Shown here one piece after another: positions 54,801-64,000 of a stretch of DNA of 64,000 nucleotides. A model generated the notes under the pieces. The model was not told the DNA's origin and searched no databases. It was given only the letters and a program-made list of their open reading frames with translations. Location: the NCBI RefSeq assembly GCF_051401765.1, contig NW_027480464.1:1364001-1428000 (forward strand), read 5' to 3'. Every line of letters begins with the position of its first letter. Position 1 is the stretch's first letter. Made by a program: the position numbers and the translations under genes. Source of the DNA: Calliopsis andreniformis. Taxonomy: Eukaryota > Arthropoda > Insecta > Hymenoptera > Andrenidae.

Positions 54801-56575
54801 CTCAATCCTCAATTCTCAACCTTCAATCCTCAATCCTCAGACCTCAAACATCAATACTCAACCCTCAGTCCTCGTCCTCAATCCAGAACCCTCAATCCTC
54901 GATCCTCAATCTTCAATCATCAATATTCAGTCTTCAATCCTCAATCCTCAATCCTCAATACTCAATCCTCAATCCCCAATCCTCAATCCTCAATACTCAA
55001 CCATCAATCCTCAATTCTCAATACTCAATAGAATACCCTGAACTCTCAGGATTCAATACACAAACCTCAACACTCAACCCTCAATCCTCAATCCTCAAGC
55101 CTCAATCCTCAATCTTCAATCCCCAATCCTCAATCCTCAATACTCAACCATCAATCCTCAATTCTCAATACTCAATAGAATACCCTGAACTCTCAGGATT
55201 CACTACACAAACCTCAACACTCAACCCTCAATCCTCAATCCTCAATCCTCAATCCTCAATTCTCAACCTTCAATCCTCAATCCTCAGACCTCAAACATCA
55301 ATACTCAACCCTCAGTCCTCGTCCTCAATCCACAACCCGCAACCCTCAGCCCTCATCCTCAATCCTCAATATTCAGTCTTCAATCCTCAATCCTCAATCC
55401 TCAATACTCAATCCTCAATCCTCAACCCTCAATCCTCAATCCTCTGTCCTCCAACCTCAATCCTGAATCCTCAATACTGAATCCTCAATCTTCAGCCCTC
55501 AGTCCGCAACAATCAGTTGTCAAACCTCAATCCTCAATAGAATGTCGTCAATTCACAGTTTTCAATACTCAATACTCAATCTGCAATCTTCAAATCTCTA
55601 TACACAAACATCAATTCTCATCACTCAACCCTCAACACTCAGTCCCCAATACTCAATCTTCAATCCTCAATCCTCAATCCTCAATCCTCGATTCTCAATC
55701 CTCGATCGCCAATCATCAATCCTCAATACTCAATCTTCAATCCTTAATCCTCAATCCTCAATCCTCAATCCTCAGTCCTCATTCTTCAATCCTCAATCTT
55801 CAATCATCAATACTCAATCTTCAATCCTCAAACCTCAATCTTCAATCCTCAATCCTCAATTCTCACTCCTCAACACTCAATCCTCAATCGTCAATTCTCA
55901 ATCCACAATCCTCAATCTTCAATCCTCAATCCTCAATCCTCGATCCTCAAACCTCAATCTTCAATCCTCAATACTCCATCTTCAAACCTCAATCCTCAAT
56001 CCTCAATCCTCAATGCTCAATACTCAATCCTCAATCCTCAACCATCAATCTTCAATCCTCAATACTCAATCTGCAATCCTCAATCCTCAAACCTCAATCC
56101 TCAACCCTCATTCTTCAATCCTCAAACCTCAATCTTCAATCCTCAATCCTCAATTCTCACTCCTCAACACTCAATCCTCAATCCGCAATCCTCAATTCTC
56201 AATCCTCAATCCACGGTCCTCAGTCCTCAAACATCAATCCTCAACCCTCAGCCCTCATTCTCAATCCTCAATTCTCAATCCTCAATCCTCAGTCCTCAAA
56301 CCTCAATTCTGAATCCTCAATACTCAATCTTCAGTCCTCAGTCCTCAGTCCTCAATACTCAACTATCAGTCCTCAATTCTCAATACTCAATCCTCAATCC
56401 TCAGTCCTCAATCCTCAATCTTCAATCGTCAATCCTCAATCCTCAATTCACAACCTTCAATCCTCAATCCTCAGACCTCAAACATCAATACTCAACCCTC
56501 AGTCCTCGTCCTCAATCCACAACCCTCAATCCTCGATCCTCAATCTTCAATCATCAATATTCAGTCTTCAATCCA
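48890..56575. repeat. Block Z, copy 2 (7.7 kb)
   Basis: Copy of 29640-37250. Cassettes are at 50098 B, 50406 D, 50749 A, 52204 A, 54165 C and 55535 A; hairpin pairs start at 49341, 51713 and 55037. It keeps the 11 heptads at about 51290-51370 that copy 1 lacks. A private lesion at 50055-50058 reads ACGG where other copies read CAG. The 54.05-55.48 kb part differs from 34.72-36.15 kb by about one base (AAAACC near 35880 against CAAACC here). Confidence 0.93.
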
Positions 56576-59286
56576 CAATCCTCAATCCTCAATACTCAAT
56601 CCTCAATCCTCAATCCTCAATCCTCAATCCTCTGTCCTCCAACCTCAATCCTGAATCCTCAATACTGAATCCTCAATCTTCAGCCCTCAGTCCTCAACAA
56701 TCAGTTGTCAAACCTCAATCCTCAATAGAATGTCGTCAATTCACAGTTTTCAATACTCAATACTCAATCTGCAATCTTCAAATCTCTAACCACAAACATC
56801 AATTCTCATCACTCAACCCTCAACACGCAGTCCCCAATACACAATATTCAATCCTCAATCCTCAATCCTCAATCCACAATCCTCAACCTTCAATCCTCAA
56901 TACTCAATCTTCAATCCTCAATCCTCAATCCTCAATCCTCGATTCTCAATCCTCGATCGCCAATCATCAATCCTCAATACTCAACCTTCAATCCTTAATC
57001 CTCAATCCTCAATCCTCAGTCCTCATTCTTCAATCCTCAATCTTCAATCATCAATACTCAATCTTCAATCCTCAAACCTCAATCTTCAATCCTCAATCCT
57101 CAATTCTCAATCCTCAATCCTCAATCGGCAGTCTTCAATCATCAATAGTCAATCTTCAATCGTCAATCCTCAATCCTCAATTCTCAGTTCTCAGCCCTCA
57201 AACCTCAATCCTCAACCCTCGGACCTCATCCTCAATACTCAATTATCAACCCTCAACCCTCAATCTTCAATCCTCAGCAATCAATCTTCAATCCTCAATC
57301 CTCAATTCTCAACTATCAATCCTCAATCCTCAATACTCAATCCTCAATCCTCACTCCTCAGTCCTCAAACCTCAATCCTCAACCCTCAGCCCTCATCCTC
57401 AATCCTCAATCCTAAATTCTCAATTCTCAAAACTCAAACCTCAATCCTCGAGCGTCATTCCTCGTCCTCAATCCTCAATCCTCAATCCTCAATCCTCAAT
57501 CTTCAATCCTCAATACTCAATATTCAACCCTCAATCCTCAATCCTCAATCCTCAATCTTCAATCCTCAATCCTCAGTCCTCAATCCTCAATCCTCAATCC
57601 TCAGTCCTCAAAACTCAAAGCTGAATCCTCAATCCTGAATCCTCAACCTTCAGAACTCAGTTCTCAACAATCAGTTGTCAATTTTCAATCCTCAATAGAA
57701 TATAATCAATTCACAGTTTTCAATACTCAATACTCAATCTGCAATCTTCAAATCTCTATCCACAAACATTAATTCTCATCATTCAACCCTCAGCACTCAG
57801 TCCCCAATCCTCAATCTTCAACAGTCAATCCTCAATCCTCAATCCTCAATATTCAATCCTCAATACCCAATCCTCAGTCTTCAATCCTCAATCCTCAATC
57901 CTCAATCTTCAATCCTCAATCCTCAGTCATCAAACCTCAATTCTGAATCCTCAATCCTGAATCCTCAATCTTCAGCCCTCAGTACTCAACAATCAGCTGT
58001 CATTCCTCGATCCTCAATAGAATATCCTCAATTCACAGCTTTCAGTACTCAATACTCAATCTGCAATCTTCCAACCTGTATCCACAAACATCAATTTTCA
58101 CCACTCAACACTCAGCACTCATTCCTCAATGTTCAATCCTCAATCCTCAACTCTCAATATTCGATCCTCAATACTGAATCTTCAGTCCACAATCCTCAAT
58201 CCTCAATCCTCAATCCTCAGTCCTCAACCCTCATTCTTCAATCCTCAATACCCAATACTCAATCTTCAATCATCAACCCTCAATCCTCAATTCTCAATCC
58301 TCAATCCTCTATCCTCAATCTTCAGACCTCAAACATCAATATCCAACCCTCAGTCCTCGTCCTCAATCCATAAACCTCAATCCTCAATCCTCAATCTTCA
58401 GTCATCAATATTCAATCTTCAATCCTCAATCCTCAATCCTCAATCCTCAATCCTCAATCCTCAATCTTCAATCCTCAATACTCAATCTTCAATCCTCAAT
58501 CCTCAATACTCAATCCTCAATCCTCAATGCCCAATCCTCAATCTTCAATCCTCAATCCTCAATCCTCAGTTCGCAATCCTCAATCCTCAATCCTCAATGT
58601 TCAATCCTCAACACCCAATCCTCAATATTCAATCCTCAATCCTCAATCCTCAATCCTCAATCTTCAATCCTCAATTCTCAATCTTCAATCCTCAATCCTC
58701 AATCCTCAATCCTCAATCCTCAATCCTCAATCCTCAATCTTCAATCATCAATACTCAGTCTTCAATCCTCAATGCTCAATCCTCAATCCTCAATCCTCAT
58801 TCTTCAATCCTCAATACACAATCCTCAATCTTCAATCCTCAATCCTCGATCCTCAATTCTCAATCCTCAATCCTCAATCCTCAATCCTCAGACCTCAAAC
58901 ATCAATACTCAACCCTCAGTCCTCGTCCTCAATCCACAACAATCAATTATCAATCCTCATTCTTCAATCATCAATATTCAATCTTCAGTCCCCAATCCTC
59001 AATCCTCAATCCTCAACCTTCAATACTCAATACTCAATCTTCAATCCTCAATCCTCAGTCCTCAATACTCAATCCTCAATCCTCAATCTTCAATCCTCAA
59101 TACTCAATCTTCAATCCTCAATCCTCTATCCTCAATCCTCAATGCTCAATCCTCAATCCTCAATCCTCAACCCTCAATCTTCAATCCTCAATACTCAATC
59201 TGCAATCCTCAACCATCAGTCCTCAATCCGCAATCATCATTGTTCAATCCTCAATACCCAATCCTCAATCTTCAATCCTCAATCCT
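55250..59286. repeat. 4037-bp tandem duplication, unit 1
   Basis: Landmarks recur exactly 4037 bp downstream: CACAACCCGC (55331 and 59368), cassettes 55535/59572 A, 56723/60760 A, 57693/61730 B and 58015/62052 D. The unit looks mosaic. Its left part is the end of block Z; about 56.57-57.11 kb resembles 18.4-18.9 kb; about 57.1-58.66 kb matches 39.25-40.80 kb at offset 17,860 bp; about 58.66-59.0 kb matches 43.96-44.3 kb; about 59.01-59.28 kb matches 54.33-54.6 kb. Confidence 0.92.
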
Positions 59287-62200
59287 CAATCCTCAATTCT
59301 CAACCTTCAATCCTCAATCCTCAGACCTCAAACATCAATACTCAACCCTCAGTCCTCGTCCTCAATCCACAACCCGCAACCCTCAGCCCTCATCCTCAAT
59401 CCTCAATATTCAGTCTTCAATCCTCAATCCTCAATCCTCAATACTCAATCCTCAATCCTCAACCCTCAATCCTCAATCCTCTGTCCTCCAACCTCAATCC
59501 TGAATCCTCAATACTGAATCCTCAATCTTCAGCCCTCAGTCCGCAACAATCAGTTGTCAAACCTCAATCCTCAATAGAATGTCGTCAATTCACAGTTTTC
59601 AATACTCAATACTCAATCTGCAATCTTCAAATCTCTATACACAAACATCAATTCTCATCACTCAACCCTCAACACTCAGTCCCCAATACTCAATCTTCAA
59701 TCCTCAATCCTCAATCCTCAATCCTCGATTCTCAATCCTCGATCGCCAATCATCAATCCTCAATACTCAATCTTCAATCCTTAATCCTCAATCCTCAATC
59801 CTCAATCCTCAGTCCTCATTCTTCAATCCTCAATCTTCAATCATCAATAATCAATCTTCAATCCTCAAACCACAATCTTCAATCCTCAATCCTCAATTCT
59901 CACTCCTCAACACTCAATCCTCAATCGTCAATTCTCAATCCACAATCCTCAATCTTCAATCCTCAATCCTCAATCCTCAATCCTCAAACCTCAATCTTCA
60001 ATCCTCAATACTCCATCTTCAAACCTCAATCCTCAATCCTCAATCCTCAATGCTCAATACTCAATCCTCAATCCTCAACCATCAATCTTCAATCCTCAAT
60101 ACTCAATCTGCAATCCTCAATCCTCAAACCTCAATCCTCAACCCTCATTCTTCAATCCTCAAACCTCAATCTTCAATCCTCAATCCTCAATTCTCACTCC
60201 TCAACACTCAATCCTCAATCCGCAATCCTCAATTCTCAATCCTCAATCCACGGTCCTCAGTCCTCAAACATCAATCCTCAACCCTCAGCCCTCATTCTCA
60301 ATCCTCAATTCTCAATCCTCAATCCTCAGTCCTCAAACCTCAATTCTGAATCCTCAATACTCAATCTTCAGTCCTCAGTCCTCAGTCCTCAATACTCAAC
60401 TATCAGTCCTCAATTATCAATACTCAATCCTCAATCCTCAGTCCTCAATCCTCAATCTTCAATCGTCAATCCTCAATCCTCAATTCACAACCTTCAATCC
60501 TCAATCCTCAGACCTCAAACATCAATACTCAACCCTCAGTCCTCGTCCTCAATCCACAACCCTCAATCCTCGATCCTCAATCTTCAATCATCAATATTCA
60601 GTCTTCAATCCACAATCCTCAATCCTCAATACTCAATCCTCAATCCTCAATCCTCAATCCTCAATCCTCTGTCCTCCAACCTCAATCCTGAATCCTCAAT
60701 ACTGAATCCTCAATCTTCAGCCCTCAGTCCTCAACAATCAGTTGTCAAACCTCAATCCTCAATAGAATGTCGTCAATTCACAGTTTTCAATACTCAATAC
60801 TCAATCTGCAATCTTCAAATCTCTAACCACAAACATCAATTCTCATCACTCAACCCTCAACACGCAGTCCCCAATACACAATATTCAATCCTCAATCCTC
60901 AATCCTCAATCCACAATCCTCAACCTTCAATCCTCAATACTCAATCTTCAATCCTCAATCCTCAATCCTCAATCCTCGATTCTCAATCCTCGATCGCCAA
61001 TCATCAATCCTCAATACTCAACCTTCAATCCTTAATCCTCAATCCTCAATCCTCAGTCCTCATTCTTCAATCCTCAATCTTCAATCATCAATACTCAATC
61101 TTCAATCCTCAAACCTCAATCTTCAATCCTCAATCCTCAATTCTCAATCCTCAATCCTCAATCGGCAGTCTTCAATCATCAATAGTCAATCTTCAATCGT
61201 CAATCCTCAATCCTCAATTCTCAGTTCTCAGCCCTCAAACCTCAATCCTCAACCCTCGGACCTCATCCTCAATACTCAATTATCAACCCTCAACCCTCAA
61301 TCTTCAATCCTCAGCAATCAATCTTCAATCCTCAATCCTCAATTCTCAACTATCAATCCTCAATCCTCAATACTCAATCCTCAATCCTCACTCCTCAGTC
61401 CTCAAACCTCAATCCTCAACCCTCAGCCCTCATCCTCAATCCTCAATCCTAAATTCTCAATTCTCAAAACTCAAACCTCAATCCTCGAGCGTCATTCCTC
61501 GTCCTCAATCCTCAATCCTCAATCCTCAATCCTCAATCTTCATTCCTCAATACTCAATATTCAACCCTCAATCCTCAATCCTCAATCCTCAATCTTCAAT
61601 CCTCAATCCTCAGTCCTCAATCCTCAATCCTCAATCCTCAGTCCTCAAAACTCAAAGCTGAATCCTCAATCCTGAATCCTCAACCTTCAGAACTCAGTTC
61701 TCAACAATCAGTTGTCAATTTTCAATCCTCAATAGAATATAATCAATTCACAGTTTTCAATACTCAATACTCAATCTGCAATCTTCAAATCTCTATCCAC
61801 AAACATTAATTCTCATCATTCAACCCTCAGCACTCAGTCCCCAATCCTCAATCTTCAACAGTCAATCCTCAATCCTCAATCCTCAATATTCAATCCTCAA
61901 TACCCAATCCTCAGTCTTCAATCCTCAATCCTCAATCCTCAATCTTCAATCCTCAATCCTCAGTCATCAAACCTCAATTCTGAATCCTCAATCCTGAATC
62001 CTCAATCTTCAGCCCTCAGTACTCAACAATCAGCTGTCATTCCTCGATCCTCAATAGAATATCCTCAATTCACAGCTTTCAGTACTCAATACTCAATCTG
62101 CAATCTTCCAACCTGTATCCACAAACATCAATTTTCACCACTCAACACTCAGCACTCATTCCTCAATGTTCAATCCTCAATCCTCAACTCTCAATATTCG

Positions 62201-63323
62201 ATCCTCAATACTGAATCTTCAGTCCACAATCCTCAATCCTCAATCCTCAATCCTCAGTCCTCAACCCTCATTCTTCAATCCTCAATACCCAATACTCAAT
62301 CTTCAATCATCAACCCTCAATCCTCAATTCTCAATCCTCAATCCTCTATCCTCAATCTTCAGACCTCAAACATCAATATCCAACCCTCAGTCCTCGTCCT
62401 CAATCCATAAACCTCAATCCTCAATCCTCAATCTTCAGTCATCAATATTCAATCTTCAATCCTCAATCCTCAATCCTCAATCCTCAATCCTCAATCCTCA
62501 ATCTTCAATCCTCAATACTCAATCTTCAATCCTCAATCCTCAATACTCAATCCTCAATCCTCAATGCCCAATCCTCAATCTTCAATCCTCAATCCTCAAT
62601 CCTCAGTTCGCAATCCTCAATCCTCAATCCTCAATGTTCAATCCTCAACACCCAATCCTCAATATTCAATCCTCAATCCTCAATCCTCAATCCTCAATCT
62701 TCAATCCTCAATTCTCAATCTTCAATCCTCAATCCTCAATCCTCAATCCTCAATCCTCAATCCTCAATCCTCAATCTTCAATCATCAATACTCAGTCTTC
62801 AATCCTCAATGCTCAATCCTCAATCCTCAATCCTCATTCTTCAATCCTCAATACACAATCCTCAATCTTCAATCCTCAATCCTCGATCCTCAATTCTCAA
62901 TCCTCAATCCTCAATCCTCAATCCTCAGACCTCAAACATCAATACTCAACCCTCAGTCCTCGTCCTCAATCCACAACAATCAATTATCAATCCTCATTCT
63001 TCAATCATCAATATTCAATCTTCAGTCCCCAATCCTCAATCCTCAATCCTCAACCTTCAATACTCAATACTCAATCTTCAATCCTCAATCCTCAGTCCTC
63101 AATACTCAATCCTCAATCCTCAATCTTCAATCCTCAATACTCAATCTTCAATCCTCAATCCTCTATCCTCAATCCTCAATGCTCAATCCTCAATCCTCAA
63201 TCCTCAACCCTCAATCTTCAATCCTCAATACTCAATCTGCAATCCTCAACCATCAGTCCTCAATCCGCAATCATCATTGTTCAATCCTCAATACCCAATC
63301 CTCAATCTTCAATCCTCAATCCT
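59287..63323. repeat. 4037-bp tandem duplication, unit 2
   Basis: Second copy of the preceding unit with very few differences, such as CAATAATCAATC near 59847 where unit 1 has CAATACTCAATC. Its far end does not re-enter a third unit at the same joint; instead it runs on into sequence matching 54.6 kb onward. Confidence 0.91.
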
Positions 63324-64000
63324 CAATCCTCAATCCTCAATCCTCAATCTTCAATCCTCAACACCCAATCCTCAATCTCTCAATACTCAATCCTCAATCC
63401 TCAGAACTCAATCCTCAATCTTCAATCCGCAATACTCAATCTTCAATCCTCAATCCTCAATCCTCAATCCTCAATCCTCATTCTTCAATCCTCAACACCC
63501 AATTCACAATCTTCAATCATCAATCCTCAATCCTCAATTCTCAACCTTCAATCCTCAATCCTCAGACCTCAAACATCAATACTCAACCCTCAGTCCTCGT
63601 CCTCAATCCAGACCCCTCAATCCTCGATCCTCAATCTTCAATCATCAATATTCAGTCTTCAATCCTCAATCCTCAATCCTCAATACTCAATCCTCAATCC
63701 CCAATCCTCAATCCTCAATACTCAACCATCAATCCTCAATTCTCAATACTCAATAGAATACCCTGAACTCTCAGGATTCAATACACAAACCTCAACACTC
63801 AACCCTCAATCCTCAATCCTCAATCCTCAATCCTCAATCTTCAATCCCCAATCCTCAATCCTCAATACTCAACCATCAATCCTCAATTCTCAATACTCAA
63901 TAGAATACCCTGAACTCTCAGGATTCACTACACAAACCTCAACACTCAACCCTCAATCCTCAATCCTCAATCCTCAATCCTCAATTCTCAACCTTCAATC
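63324..64000. repeat. Right-edge segment matching 54.6-55.28 kb
   Basis: Matches the right part of block X at offset 8725 bp, checked at both hairpins (55037/63762 and 55184/63909). 8725 equals two 4037-bp units plus 651 bp (93 heptads), so this restores the 651 bp skipped at the 59.28-kb joint. The window ends where a further 4037-bp-like unit would be expected to begin. Confidence 0.88.

Larger units (their letters stand above)
1..64000. repeat. Heptanucleotide satellite array (TCAATCC / GGATTGA), whole window
   Basis: The entire window parses into tandem 7-bp units with consensus TCAATCC on the + strand. Frequent variants are TCAATAC, TCAATCT, TCAATTC, TCAACCC, TCAAACC, TCAGTCC, TCACTCC and GCAATCC. 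G is very rare on this strand. I found no stretch of unique, gene-like sequence; even the most diverged cassettes stay in 7-bp register. Register shifts come from scattered 6-bp units (TCGTCC, TCATCC, TCACCC) and a few other indels. Both window ends lie inside the array. No RNA gene, mobile element, CRISPR, promoter or terminator is recognisable. The source could be a eukaryotic satellite or, less usually, a giant bacterial heptamer array; the sequence does not decide between them. Confidence 0.98.

Noticed and set aside
58527..61661. 1044-codon + strand open frame (M-P-N-P-Q-S-S...)
   Set aside because: It consists of heptapeptide repeats dictated by the 7-bp unit. Overlapping open frames with the same peptide exist in the other + frames, no ribosome-binding site or distinct domain is visible, and its ends fall at arbitrary TGA or TAA variants.
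665..62180. Cassettes as tRNA or small RNA genes
   Set aside because: They parse completely into heptads, lack cloverleaf pairing or long dyads, and have almost no G on the + strand to pair with C.
1..64000. CRISPR array
   Set aside because: Units are 7 bp with no spacers, and the cassettes are irregularly spaced with no constant repeat and variable-spacer pattern of 20-40 bp.
1..64000. Telomere proper
   Set aside because: The unit is too degenerate and does not match telomere repeats I know (such as TTAGGG or TTTAGGG types). The higher-order blocks also argue for satellite DNA; subtelomeric location stays possible.

Overview
The whole 64,000-base window is one uninterrupted array of a degenerate 7-bp tandem repeat. 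On the + strand the unit is TCAATCC, on the - strand GGATTGA. I find no flanking unique sequence at either end, so the true array is longer than the window. There is no credible protein gene, rRNA, tRNA, CRISPR array, insertion sequence or origin. The + strand is almost free of G, with frequent C, A and T, so strand asymmetry is extreme throughout. Typical unit variants are TCAATAC, TCAATCT, TCAATTC, TCAACCC, TCAAACC, TCAGTCC and GCAATCC. Occasional 6-bp units, chiefly TCGTCC and TCATCC, shift the 7-bp register.

The array has several levels of organisation. (1) Heptamers. (2) Long diverged 'cassettes' of about 26 heptads, anchored on CAATAGAAT; I counted 53, in four subtypes (A 20, B 12, C 5, D 16), still in heptad register. 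(3) A short hairpin-capable motif, CCTGA-4 nt-TCAGG, found 28 times; 18 of these form nine pairs exactly 147 bp apart. (4) Local tandem duplications with units of 187, 1502, 2017 and 4037 bp. (5) Large repeated blocks: 1-1950 recurs at 6712-8640; 10.03-11.67 kb at 16.63-18.26 kb; 14.04-15.12 kb at 19.20-20.27 kb; 22.76-29.64 kb at 37.25-44.13 kb (offset 14,489); and 29.64-37.25 kb at 48.89-56.57 kb (offset 19,249 to 19,327). Copies in the right two thirds are nearly identical; those in the first 10 kb are visibly more diverged.

Long open frames occur in all three + frames. They follow directly from the heptamer: TCAATCC has no stop in any frame, and since 7 and 3 are coprime every frame reads the same heptapeptide (S-I-L-N-P-Q-S). 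The - strand consensus hits TGA every 21 bp in each frame. I therefore annotate no CDS.

The organism cannot be determined from this sequence. An array this long with nested higher-order repeats resembles eukaryotic satellite DNA (subtelomeric, centromeric or heterochromatic). Heptamer direct repeats also occur in some bacteria (TAACTGA in marine Beggiatoaceae, STRR heptamers in cyanobacteria), though as far as I recall in much shorter arrays. The most notable biology is the satellite's architecture and its apparently recent growth by duplicating mosaic blocks, rather than any gene system.
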